A stretch of DNA of 64,000 nucleotides from Ehretia macrophylla (taxonomy: Eukaryota > Streptophyta > Magnoliopsida > Boraginales > Ehretiaceae). Position numbers and translations under genes: made by a program. Under the pieces are notes generated by a model that worked only from the letters and a program-made list of their open reading frames with translations, was not told where the DNA came from and searched no databases. Of the stretch, positions 45,442-57,552 are shown piece after piece. How positions within the stretch are numbered: position 1 is the first letter of the stretch; every line of letters starts with the position of its first letter. The DNA lies in contig CM075773.1 of NCBI GenBank assembly GCA_037974665.1, forward strand, positions 48,562,080 through 48,626,079, given 5' to 3'.

Positions 45442-47747
45442 AGAGTAAATGTATTCTATGCCCATATCCAAGAAATTAAGAAAAACAAGGAAGAAAGAGT
45501 AACTCAGGATTGGGATAATCTTCTGCTACTCGACCCAATTCAATTCCTTTTGCCTTCCTGTATATATAAATATGTGTTCTTGTACCCTTTTAAATTTTTT
45601 TGATCAAATGAAAACTTAAGTTATTTTACTCTTAACTGTTCTTTTGTGAGAGTTTGGAACACAAGCATATGCGATGTTGTGAATAATCGTGTAATCGCAA
45701 CATTAATTTGTTTGATAGTTGATACCGGTTATATCACCTGCATTATGGGTTTTCTCACACATTGATCCACATGTTTTTCTTTCATTTAGCCATTGACTTA
45801 ATAATGTTAGCTATTATAACCATGATGCCATGCCTTGTTGATGCAGGCACCATATAAGGCAGCAACTTGACAATGACAGAAAGGCTTATAATGATGCACA
45901 TATGACTATTTTACTTTATACAAGCTTCTAAAACATCCAGTAATATCATAAATATCGCTTAGTTTATGTAGAATACTCTAGAATATAGATCGAGATAATC
46001 TTACCCAATCATTTGTTTAGAGGATTTATAAATAGTGTGACCTTCATTTGTACAAAACATACAAGAGAGTTGTAGCATTTTACTTTATCTAAACCACAAG
46101 AGAGTGTAACTTATTGCCTACGTTTGTTCGACATGAAGCGCCTAAGTGCAGTACATAGCACTGGTAAAAGATTAAGTGTGTATTTCAGAGCACAAAGTGA
46201 TTATAATAATTTAGAAAATGGAATGAAATTTATTAGCACAATTAAAGTTCTAAACTATTTGAGAAATTCATCCAATAGATTGTAATGATTAACGCTTTCT
46301 AAATAGATTTTTGTGAAAAAATTATTATGTTAAAAGTATATACAAAAGTTTCAACAAATAATTCATTATCCATATTGTATTGATCAACATTACTGCCGAA
46401 AATGATATTGAGATCAATTTTTTTACGTAATCACTAACACTATTTCTAATTGAAGAATAAATCGTACTTTCTCTTACATTAGAAACCTAATTGTGATAAT
46501 AAAGAAAAATGTGTTTTTACATTAGTATTCTATTAAAAATTTCTATTTCAGCATAGACTTTGGGATGAGCTATGGACTACATTAGATATAGGTTAAAATG
46601 GAGAGAGCTGAGATGACAATGATGCTTGCGAAGAAGCAGACCCGATGGTGCCGAGAATCAAGGAATAACCATGTACTATTTCCCTTACGGTACTCAAGAG
46701 TAGTATATTTCGAAAGAAAAAGACGGGGTGAGAAGTCATAGTAATATTCTATTCATTCCGAGGCTCAGTTACACCTTGTGAAAACTAGTTTACCACAATA
46801 CAACCCTTAACAAAATTTTAGAAATTACTGACTATTTTTTAGTTAATTTTGTTTTGCATTTCTCATCAAACAAATAGAGGAATTCTCATTAAAATTTAAT
46901 CTTTGGTACATTTTATAATTTCGTGTAATGGCAGTGATCTCCAAAATGGCTGATCAACTGATTAGTTTTACGTTCTAAAGCTTATATTCATTAATTCTAC
47001 TAATAATATACCAGAGATATTTCCTTAAGAAAGCATAAACAAAGTTCAAATAAAAAACAAACATGAAATCATATAGTTAATTACCCCTAATTTTTTATTT
47101 GGTTGTTGCTTATTGTTGATTGCTCAATGACATGTAACGAAACATTAGAAATTCAATATTTTTTTTTATCATTAAAGATCAAATATGAATGTTAAAGCTG
47201 GGTGCAAGAGAAAATATTCTTTTAAATTCCATTAGAAGTTTTTTAATGACAACCAATTGTTTCTCCTCCCTGTTTTTATATTTTTTTGTGACACAATTAA
47301 GAATATACTTCTCTTTCATAAGCTAGATAGTAACTTGGCATGTAGCATATGTGACAGATGGAGCCAATGGCAGAGCTAGATAATGAGGGTCAAAGTGAGC
47401 ACTACAGTGATAAAGTTAATAATTAGGGGTCAGAGCAATCATTTATGTATAAATTTTTATATAAATTCTGAAAAAGTTGTTAGCTTTATGTCTAAAGAAA
47501 ATCAGGATTAAAAATTATTATCGATCTTATGTTCGATGAAGGCTGCTCAATTTTTTCCTATCTTTTTCTCTCACTTCCTCACTCTCTCTCCACTCAACAA
47601 AAGTACAGAACATATTATTTTCAATATTAGAAAACAAGATAATATAATTGAAAAGAATCATTAGTCAAAAAGTAAAAATAAAGCACCTCTCATCACTTTT
47701 ACTTCCGATCACTTATCATTGATTTAACTTCAAAAAATAAAATAAAA

Positions 47748-47797
<50 letters not shown>

Positions 47798-48230
47798 CTC
47801 CAAGTCAAAGTGTGCCTTTGAACAATTTAAATATCTCATAACGTTATAATACTACATAAAAATCGACAATAATGAAGTAATAATACAATTATAAAAAAAA
47901 TAATTTAAAATATTTAATATAAAAATCAAATAATTACATTATTACTCTACCACCATTAATTTTCTTCGTTCCATTAGGAATCCAAATCCGAAGAAGCTTT
48001 GTCATCTTCAAGCTCGAACGCGCGAATGAAAGTCCCAATAGGGTCAATGAAACAACTTAATTAACCATAACTTGGACTTTCAAACTTTGACCAGGCTTGA
48101 TCAAACAGTGAGTTGACTTTTCAACAGTTATCAAAGGGAATAACAAAGAGAATTCTTCTATATATTTTCACAGCATATTATTTTCTCTGTTAGCATTTCA
48201 AATTGACCCCCACTTGCTCAGTTCATTACG
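45442..48230. other. non-coding 3' part of segment Y1
   Basis: No gene is visible. It contains a TA microsatellite (47752-47795) and a 474-bp stretch (46383-46856) that is absent from Y2. The two copies otherwise align throughout. Confidence 0.65.
47752..47795. repeat. (TA)n microsatellite, Y1 only
   Basis: About 22 TA units. The sister position near 61950 has only a short ATATATA, so the tract expanded here or shrank there after duplication. Confidence 0.9.
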
Positions 48231-48540
48231 ATGGTTTAATTCATCGAATATACAAATATTCAAGTCAAGGATTCCCATACATTTTTTTTTTTTTTGGTCA
48301 AGATTCGCATCCAATTTTTAACTCTTTAAATTGCTCATTGTATGATATTGGACTAAGCATACACAATTCGCAGCAACCAAGCAGAAATCTGAGAAAGCGA
48401 CTTTATAATCCAACAATGATGTTATTAATTATAAATTATTTAGCAAAAGAAAAAGGAAATTATTTTACTGTTTTAATTTGTCATTTAAACTGAATAATCA
48501 GGAATGCTTTTTAAACTTAAAGAAGATATGTGATACTTGA

Positions 48541-48587
48541 AATTGCTAAGGTTTGACCAAAAAAAAAAAAAAAAGGCCAAGGTATAT
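48541..48587 (+). mobile_element. tiny TTTGACC-A(n) insertion
   Basis: GTTTGACC and an A-run (48551-48574) sit between AAGG and CCAAGG-type flanks (GCTAAGG / GCCAAGG). It is the third instance of the same 3' end in the window, also in Y2 at about 62749-62762. The flanking duplication is short and imperfect, so this case is weaker than those at 30201 and 36760. Confidence 0.5.
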
Positions 48588-49220
48588 TTTAGGGTAAAGG
48601 GCAGATATAAGCATCAAATTTTAAATGATTTGTCAAATTATTATATTAATTTCTTTTTCTGATTAAAGGGAAAAATTATGGAAAAAATTATCTCTTCATA
48701 ATATTATAAAGTTAGAAGAAAAATTTAATGATAGTAAATTGATAATATAAACATACAGTTATGATAAAATAATTTGATCGCTTCACTATGTTGATCAACC
48801 CTCTCCAATCATCTTCTGATCAATGCACCCTTATCCTATCATACCTGCTTTATACACTTTATTTTCCCCGCCTACATCCTTATACACTTTACCATGACTG
48901 TCCCTTTGCATTTTGATGATACGGTGTTAGTATATGTTATAATAACACATTAATTAGGAGAGGATTTGGATCTGATACTTATCCCTGATTATATAGTAAG
49001 AACTAATATATTGAATGTCATGTTTCTTTTTATATACTGAGGCAAAAGTTTGAAAGTTGTTGATAAATTTGAATAAAAAGGGACAATAGACCGCGTTGAT
49101 ATACTAATATCTTAATTAGTTTGTTAATGACCAACTCTTTAAGTATGTTGTTGATCATGAGATTTATATGAAAAACTATATGAATGTGCTGTTGAATTGC
49201 TTTGGTCTAAGCGTCAATGA

Positions 49221-49431
49221 TCAGTGTGGCATGCATTTTTTTTTTTTTTAATCAAACAAAAGTATTTCATTAACGTTCAAACTCAACCATGTACAAAATC
49301 TTACGCAAAAATAACCAAAATGAAATAAAATTACACAAGAGTGTTCTCAAGACTCCAATTCCTACATATCATTCCTTCTAAATTTGTTTCCCCCACTGAT
49401 CTTCAACTGGACCATTTGCTCAGTGTGGCAT
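49221..49431 (-). mobile_element. short LINE/SINE 3' end (187 bp) with 12-bp target duplication
   Basis: TCAGTGTGGCAT at 49221-49232 and 49420-49431 encloses an insert that begins, on +, with a T-run (about 49236-49249) and is therefore A-tailed on -. No coding sequence is recognisable. Whether Y2 has it cannot be seen because the window ends first. Confidence 0.75.
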
Positions 49432-50148
49432 CCATATTAATTAGTCATGGAGATTGCAATTCCACTTATTTCACACAAATGATTTAAAATATTTTTGAAT
49501 TATCTTAATATTTTTGTTTGAAAAATCACTTGCCGCTAGTATTATTTTTTAAAATTACTTAGCTTACATAGATAAAATATTCTAGATTTATATTTATTTG
49601 TAACGGATCTTGAATTCTCTCATCTACTTATTCTCTCATCTATTAGATGAAATGTAATATGGACTATGAAATCTAATCTTTTTAAATCTCAATAATTTAT
49701 TTTAAATTTATTTTAATTACCTTTTTCAACACTGAGATATAAACAGATAAAATCTTATGACCCGCATCCAAACCCGCTTTTAAGATGCTAAACGTCATAA
49801 GATAGTCTTCATTTGATAACTGATCCAACTTTAATTATCCACTTGCAACTAGCGGATTGCAACTAATTAATCATACTTAGTACTAGTAGTAATTAAATGT
49901 AACCACCAGCTCCCATCCACTTTCCTGATTGAAAAGATCTAATCAAGTTATTAATCCGCTGAATCTAGCACAAGAGTTCCATTCTACATAATCTTCATAT
50001 ATAACGCCAATTTTATTGCTTATTATGTATTAATCCCCTCTGTCCTGTTGGGTATGGATTTTGAAACATTTACTTGATAAAAAACAAAAGCATTTTGTTT
50101 TCACTTACTTATCGCTTTTTATGTATACACTTAGTTGACACACTAAAA

Positions 50149-50535
50149 AAATTAAAAGGGTTAATACTTGTTATAGTCCCTAGACTATGGCTGTTGGGAA
50201 CTTTTAGTCCCTTAACTTTTAAAATGAACTTTTTAGTCCCTGAACTATGGTCATTGAGAACTTTTAGTCCATTGACTCTTAAAATGAATCTTTTAGTCCC
50301 TAGAGTTATATTAGTGAGACGCCATTAGTCCTAGATATCAATTCCATCCAAGATTAACAACATTTCATTGATATAACTCCAGAGATTAAAATGTTCAGTA
50401 CTTCAAAGGTCAATGGATTAAAGGTTCCTAACGTCCATAGTTCAAAGACAAAAAGGATAATTTTAAAAGTCAATGACTAAAAGTTTCCAACAGCCATAAT
50501 GTAGAGACTATAGCAAGTATTAACCAAAATTAAAA
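50149..50535. mobile_element. MULE-type MITE with 9-bp target duplication
   Basis: AAATTAAAA flanks both ends (50149-50157 and 50527-50535). The element, about 50158-50525, begins GGGTTAATACTTGTTATAGT and its right end is the complement of GGTTAATACTTGCTATAGTC. The TIRs run at least 130 bp, through TATGGCTGTTGG and AACTTTTAGTC. It has no coding capacity. The terminal word GGGTTAATAC recalls the left end of the MULE at 22080. Confidence 0.88.
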
Positions 50536-50699
50536 ATAATACTAAATTAATATGTCAACTAAAGTATTCGCAATAATTTGACTTTATTCAGCTTGTTTTT
50601 TGTGAATTTTTTCTAATTTATGGATAACATAAATACAATAAAAGAAATATTATAAAGAGAATAAAATCGTATTTTTATATTTTCACATCATATACAATA

Positions 50700-51245
50700 T
50701 AATTTTTTTAAATTAATAGTGTTAGAACTACCTAAACTTTATTAATTTAGCGACATATCAATTAATGATAAATTATTAATTATTAATTTATAAAGGTAGC
50801 ACTCCTTGTGAATCGTAATCAATGAGTTAGGGTACCATAAAATAATATATATCAACCACTTCTTGAATTGTTTCGGTGAAAATGACACAAGTACATAAGT
50901 TCTTAGTATAGATGAGATGATTGACAACATGACAGGATATTCTCAAGATGAAGTTGAAATTTAATTTGAGGATGATACACAACATTTGAAAATGGTGTAA
51001 TGCAAAGAAAGCATTCAAAATATCAATGACACTCCAAAATTTCTTGTTATAATACGAGAAAGTAACCCAAGACTTCTAAACGTATTGCGCCCAATTAAAA
51101 TGAGATCTAACTATATTTAAAATTTAACAAAAAGACAAGCTACTATTGATTCATATTTTGAGAAAATTTCATAGTCAATTTATTGTGTACTTTTTAGCTA
51201 ATTATTACTTTATAAATACTAGGATCTATAAAATACAAAAAACAA
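50700..51245. mobile_element. decayed pogo/Emigrant-type element
   Basis: AAATTAATAGTGTTAGAACT and TTAATTTAGCGACATATCAA near 50709-50760 resemble the left TIR of the MITE at 63293, and 51096-51240 resembles its right interior (63648-63790). The terminal CAGT is not preserved. Its right half is the start of segment X2. Confidence 0.55.
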
Positions 51246-51755
51246 TATGGGAAATACGAAATGAGAGGATTTTAAAAGGATCAACAGGGAAGCATTTGGT
51301 TGAATATTGTGGATCAGATTATCAGACATGCATAGGAGTATGAGGAGGCATAGAGGATACATGGGCAGACAACGGCTTTTACCAAGGGGGAAATCCACAT
51401 TGGATGGACAAAACCACTTATTGGTTTCAATTTTAATCAGAGCTGTCTCAAATAATTTGAGAATCTTGGACGATTTTTTAAATAGAGACTTTAATAATTA
51501 AATTTTTTCTCAATAAAAAAACTCTAAATTTTCTATTAAAATAATCACTACAAATAAAAAACAAAACACCAAAATTAAAATTATAAAATAACATAATATT
51601 ACAAGTTAACAAAAAGATAGACCTATATAAAGATAGACCAAAATTAATTTAGAATAGACCTTTATCTTAAAAAAAATAAGCAATTTCTTTAAATTGGGGC
51701 CCGTGAACTAAGGGGCCTTGGACACAGGCCCAAGCAGCCCATAACTTGGGCCGGC

Positions 51756-52240
51756 ACTGAGTTTAATATTGATGGGTACTGAAAGAGAAATTTCGGAGTA
51801 GCTGGAGTTGGTGGTCTTTTTCGAGAAAGTGATGAGAGATGGCTTACGAGCTTTGGGATTAATTTGTGCATTGCTAGCAATAATAGAGCCGAACTTTTTG
51901 ACACTGGAGGAAGGCCTTCGTAGAAGAGAACAGCTTGAGGTTGAACATCTCTCAATTGAGACGGATTCACAATTCATCTATAAACTTCTGAAGGGGACTC
52001 TTACAATAGCCCTTTGAAGGTCATTATTGGGAAGTGTCTGGATATTCTCAATAAAAATGAAGGGTATCATATTATTCATGTCTACCGTGAAGTTAATTGA
52101 TGTGTAGACTACTTAATAATTTTTAGCCTCCATCAATAGCTTGGCTCCTTTACTCTGGAACAACCTCCGGCTGCGCTTCAGCTTTTCATCATGAAGGATA
52201 GGAGAAGCAATATGTCTCCCAAAATGATTCGATTGTGATT
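51756..52240 (+). pseudogene. RNase H-like relic of a LINE, copy in X2
   Basis: Same reading as at 9366-9850 (GVAGVGGLFRESDERWLTSF and following), with a few substitutions and broken frames. It came here with the segmental duplication, not by separate insertion. Confidence 0.58.
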
Positions 52241-52754
52241 GGTTTAATCTCCCTTTTGATTGAAAATATATATATATATATAGTATTAAACATTAGTTTT
52301 TGGCACCTAGCGGCTGCGGAAGGGTCCCTCGCTATCTCCCACGAATCAATGGAAAGGGCCCAGAAACACTCAAGTCAATGTCGCATCTTGACCAAAAGAA
52401 GAAAAGTCAATTTGGTTCGCATGATTGACAAAATAAAAAATAAAAATTTTGGTTGGCATTTATTTTCCTATTTTGTGCCCGTCTCATCATTTTAATCTAA
52501 TTATTATCCTATAATTTAACGCATTAATCAGACATGTTTAGTGATCCGTAAGCAAACTCGTTACGTATTTTAAAAATAATTATTTTGCGCTTTAAATTTA
52601 TTAATTTAAATTATAAATTAAAATTTATATTATTAATTTATAAACCATTCTAATATCATGTATTTCACCGAGTGTAGACCACTATAAATTAATTAGATAG
52701 CATTTAGTACTTCTCTGTCATCCAACCAAAGTAAATTTTGAGTTCTTTTTTTGT

Positions 52755-53360
52755 TTTTTTAAAGGAAAATGAATACATTAAATGAAATAAAGTACAATGT
52801 TTCAACCAACCCCATAAGAGGCTAAATCAGCTGCAAAGATATCAAAAAGTGGATGAGGAATATTAGAGATCCAATCAATTACTAACTTGTTCATGAGGAA
52901 ATGCTTTGCTGCCCAGTTTGTAGCACGATTAGCTAACCTTTTAGTAAATTAAAAACTGGCTGATTTCAGCTGCAATCATTCAGATATCATCTATAATAGA
53001 CTTGATTGACCAACGATAGCTATTGTTCGATGAGTTGATAGCATTAAGGACAGCGAGTACATCATTCTCAAAGATGATGTTGTCAATGCCGAAACTTCTT
53101 GCAAAGCGGCAAGCATGCAACAAAGCCAAAGCTTCAACCTCCAAAACAAAATCACAAGAAATACGGTGTGTCATTCCATAAATCAATTTTCTTGAAGAGT
53201 TACGGCAAACGACCGCAATAGCTGCCTTGGTTGGTGAAATGAAAGTTGCATCTATGTTAAACTTAGTCTAGTTTATGGGCGGAGGAGACCACGAGCTAGA
53301 ACAATGAGGCAAGTTAGGATTTGACTAAATAGTTGGGTTATCTGATTGAGCTTTGTTGAA
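52755..53360 (-). mobile_element. 5'-truncated LINE with RNase H-like domain, copy in X2
   Basis: The domain reads VKFNIDATFISPTKAAIAVV, EVEALALLHACRF, SFGIDNIIFENDVLAVLNAI, with a T-run at 52744-52760 marking the A-tail. It is slightly better preserved at its start than the X1 copy, which has lost a base near 10858. Confidence 0.7.
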
Positions 53361-55646
53361 ATCGTTGAGTTCTCATGAAATGGATTTTTCATGCTCTGCC
53401 AAGTAATTTCATAGTCTTATTATTGAAAATAATAATTCCTTTTTTTTCATAAAATGAGCGATGACTAATCTCTTTATAGATTCGTGGTGCATCACATAAT
53501 TAAAGTCCCTTAGCTGAGAAGAATTCAAGTTTCAACATAAAGCAAGCTTTAAATATCATACATTATTGATTCATTAATTATTTTCCTTTTCTAGCCACTA
53601 CCAACAATTCTATGATACGAACGAATTTTCATAAAAGAGTTGGAAAATACAAACAAATAAACAAGCAAGTAGCCAAGTTGTCTGGCATAGGGTCTTTGTT
53701 ATTATTTGTCACGTTTCGGGAACACATTTCAAGTCCACAAATAAAATTATTATTATAAACTTAAATAGAATAATGTCTCTAGTTTAAAATAATTAATTTA
53801 AACTATTACTTGGAACTATAAAATTTAGTTATAAATTATTATTATATTATGTCCCACACTAATATTAGATATCGTACTATTCGAGATATTTAAGTGAATA
53901 ATGGGAGACAAACCACATCCAAAAATGATAATGGAAGACAAATCACATCAAAAAAATGTCACTATAGTGCATCTTTCTCTACAAGCCACTTGATGATAAT
54001 GGTAAGCTCAACGACATCAAAAGACAGCCTAGCTTCCAACTTGCAATTATCATCAAACCAGTCATTTGCTACATTGATAACCAACAGGATGGAGTAAAAA
54101 ATTTAATATTGGAATATAAAAATATTTTTTTTAGTAATATTACATAATTTTTTAAAAAAAATAAAAAAAATTAATAATTTTTTAATGATATTACATAAAT
54201 ATTTTTTAAAATCTTAAAAACCTTGGGCCTCGATTTCCCCTGATGTTTACCCTGACAATCAAAGATTTCGATAAATATCCCCAAAATGTACGTACGTGGG
54301 AACATAAACTTAAATGAGAAAGAGGTTAATATTAGTTGTGACTGATCAAAATCACCTGGTCCTGAAAGAGACATGAAAGGATTGCGAATGTTAATGGTAG
54401 GGAATACACAAACAGGCAACAAATTGGATGCGTGACCTACCTTATCCAAAAACCACGATTAATTGTTGCAACGAATTTGGTTTCTCTCATTCCGTGTTAT
54501 TTCATTTTTAAAATGAGGTGAGCTATACGTTGTCAAATTTGATATTTTAAATCTCTTCCATTCATTTTAAAAGATAAAAAAATAAAAAAGTGAAAAAAGG
54601 TGAAAATATAAAATTTAAAATGGGTAGTTAAAATTAAAAAAAAAAATAGATCTAATAACTTATAATTCACTTTATTTAAAAAATGAGAGAATAAAAGAAG
54701 ACATTCTAATTTTTTTTTTTTTTGTCAAACAGGTCATACAATATTGTCATTGAAGTCAAAATACATTAACCAACACTAACGGGGTTAATAGCCCGCATTA
54801 TAAGAAGAAAACATAATTAAGGACGATCTCCATCTCTATTAAAAGTTCAAAAAGGATATTAGTAGCTAAAGAAAGAGATAAACAACCTATTCTATGAAAG
54901 CATCCTAATCCATCCGCACCAAATGTATCCATATGGTTTCCTAAGAGATGTCCTTCTCTCATTCGTTAACTTTTTGTTTGGTTCTGACTGCGGTAAGCAA
55001 AAGTTAGTCCGACATGGAAATGTAGTTTTACTCCATTTGATTCTTGGAAAATTCATATTAAGGCTAAAGGAATGAGAAATAAAAGTAGGAGATTTTTTCA
55101 ATATTAAACGGATAATTATTCTTTTCAAATAGGCTTAATAACTAATCTTTAAAACCATAAATCTTAAAAATGCCCACATATTTAAGAAGAATTTGGAGGA
55201 AGCGGATGTTGCATCCTTCACTGATCTTTATGTATATCTGTCCATGATTGTAATAAAAGAAAATTAAGAATAACAACAGATCAGATACTCGCTAAAATCT
55301 ATAAATTAGAAGTCGAACACGTTTAAATTATTTTTTTTCAAAATCGTAGCAGAAACCTGACGGGTTTAAATTTTGTTTACCAAATCCAATCCGATAACGA
55401 TTTAAAAACCCGCAGGCAGTTGCTCTGACCAGTTAATGAATAAAAAAAAATTAGTAAAAATCCTAAAAATGTTTTAGAAACCACTAAAATAAATACATTA
55501 TTAAATTTTAAATTATAAAAATAAAATTTAAATATTAAGAACACTTACAAAATAAAATGAAAAAAAAATAATAAAAGAAAAGATGATAAAAAACAAAATA
55601 AACCACACAATATGATATTTTTCTATAAATAAATGACCAATCTTAT

Positions 55647-55650
<4 letters not shown>

Positions 55651-55715
<65 letters not shown>
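55651..55715. repeat. (TA)n microsatellite, X2 only
   Basis: 65 bases of alternating TA. The same place in X1 (about 13785-13812) has AAAATAAAAAATG and a short ATATAT, so the tract grew after duplication or differs by slippage. Confidence 0.92.
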
Positions 55716-55719
<4 letters not shown>

Positions 55720-57073
55720 CCATTAACAAGCTTAAACCAATCTAAACATAATAGAAGCATTGAACAAAAAGTTTCTACTAAGAAGTTATCATACTTCCAT
55801 CAAATTATTATTTTCTTAAATATTATATTATATTAAATTATTATTTTCTTAAACATTATATATTATATGTGTATGTATACATATATATAAATATTTTAAT
55901 CAATTTATTTTTTACTAACTTAATAATCCTGTTTGTTTCGAGTTTTTTTAACTACTGTTACCAAACCCTATCGAACTATTGATCGATAATCACTTATAAA
56001 AATTGAACCCTTATGGATACCCCCATCGATCTCGTAAATGACTTTTTAATCGGGTTAGATATTCATCGAACTCAGGTTTGAACCCTACCCATTGTCATCC
56101 CTAAAGAAAACAAAATAAGAGTTCTTTTTCCCTAAAATCAAGAGGGATTTAATCTAAGATGTAACAAAATTGTAAATACTCTTTTTTAAACTAGAAACAA
56201 ATAAAGAATGAATTCTTTAACTACATGTATTTATTGACCGAAAAAAACTACATGTATTTGAAAAAAATGTCATGAATTTAGACATTATAATCCTGTAAAC
56301 GTACATCGATACATTGACTATAAGTTTTTCTTAAACTAAGAATTGATAGTAGTTTTGTATTTCGTTGAACTTCAAATTAATCTAGTTGAATCTCTCATCT
56401 TTAATTGTTCGCAATGCATTTAAAAATTATGGGGTTACTTTCTTGTATTGTGACAAAAAATTTGCAGTGTCATTGATCCTTGAGTGCTTCCTTGCATGAC
56501 ACCTATTTCAAATGTTATGTATCATCATCAATGTATTTCAATTTCATCTTATGAACACACTGTCATATTGTCAGTGATCTCATCTAAGTTCAAAATCTCT
56601 GTATTTGTATCATTTTCACTGTGAAAATTCAAGATGTGGTTTTCATGTATGTTTTACGATACCCCTAACTCATTGCTTACAACCCCTAATTTATTAACGG
56701 GGTCTCTATTTAGGGGTTTATCAAAAGTCTTAGAGGTCATGTTTTTCATGAATTGTATCTTTTAATGAGAAAATTTGTAATATGTTTACTATTAAATTAA
56801 AAAATTTAAAATATCTTTAAGAAGGTTATATTGTATATAGCTTATTTTGCTAATTCAACAACTATTTTTTTCATAACACCACAAAAAGAAGTTGGTGGTA
56901 GTCCACATTTACAAGAAGAAACATCACTTTACATGTCAATACATGAGATCAAACTCGAAACTAGGCAAGAATAACAGTTAAATTTGTTATCTTTTAATTA
57001 ACATTTTGCCTGTACTCATTTTTATTCGGAGGTGAGCTATTCGACTTGACGTCACTCCCCTCTCATCTGTTGT

Positions 57074-57077
57074 AATA
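57074..57077. other. deletion/duplication junction joining X2 to Y2
   Basis: Left of AATA the sequence follows X1 (to 15167). Right of it the sequence follows Y1 (from 39927). The four bases AATA are common to both parents. In the first copy these points lie 24.8 kb apart. The join falls inside the LINE fragment. Confidence 0.9.
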
Positions 57078-57385
57078 AATTCAGGAGCAAGAGGTCTGAG
57101 GTTGAGTATCTTCCTCCAAGACCAACATGCATCACTTGGGACTTTCATTGTCCAGAAATATTTATTCTTGATATAATTGGTCCAAACTCATGAGTTCCAA
57201 CTTGTGTCTTTGAAGGAATACAACCTCCCGAGAAGCTTTAAACAAGCTTTCTAAGTCTAAGACCGCCTTCCTCAATTGATTTACAAACACAATCTCAAGT
57301 AATTTTAGGCCCCGAGTCACGCCAAAGAAAAGCCATAAATTTCCTCTCAATGATCTTCAAAACCGCTTTCGGAAGTGTAATATAC
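57078..57385 (-). mobile_element. LINE fragment in Y2 (RT end)
   Basis: Continuation of the LINE seen at 38904-40251. The - strand keeps RGNLWLFF and weak RT-end similarity and ends at TGTAATATACCAC near 57378-57390. Its 3' half was removed by the X2/Y2 join. Confidence 0.7.
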
Positions 57386-57548
57386 CACATTGACATACTA
57401 ATATCTTAATTTGTTAATGCATAATTTTTTTAGTTTGACCACCAGCCTTCAGTCTGTGGTATATTCCTTGTTGTGAATGCGAGACATTGCGAAATTAATT
57501 CTTGTAGGTGACATTATTTGATATTTGTTATACAATATTATTTGATAT

Positions 57549-57552
57549 TTGT
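57549..57552. other. 2.47-kb deletion join in Y2
   Basis: TTGT is shared by the two parent positions (40425-40428 and 42897-42900 in Y1). The sequence runs TTTGATATTTGT then AAGATATA. Short microhomology is typical of end-joining deletions. Confidence 0.85.

Larger units (their letters stand above)
39927..49173. repeat. segment Y1: first copy of the second duplicated segment (sister 57074-64000)
   Basis: Starting with AATA at 39927-39930 the sequence matches 57074 onward to the end of the window (64000 equals about 49173). Bases 40429-42900 and 46383-46856 have no counterpart in the sister, while the sister alone carries the MITE at 63293-63929. Identity across the ERF gene is roughly 96-97% by eye. 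It carries IXa ERF copy 2. Confidence 0.95.
51013..57077. repeat. segment X2: second copy of the long duplicated segment
   Basis: Matches 8625-15167 throughout. It contains the same LINE relics (RNase H on + at about 51756-52240; RVT_3 LINE on - at about 52755-53360; short 3' end at about 54702-54905) and one unit each where X1 has tandem duplications. It also lacks the X1 MITE. Its left neighbourhood (50700-51012) shows the DNA that the CACTA element interrupts or displaces next to X1. Confidence 0.95.
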
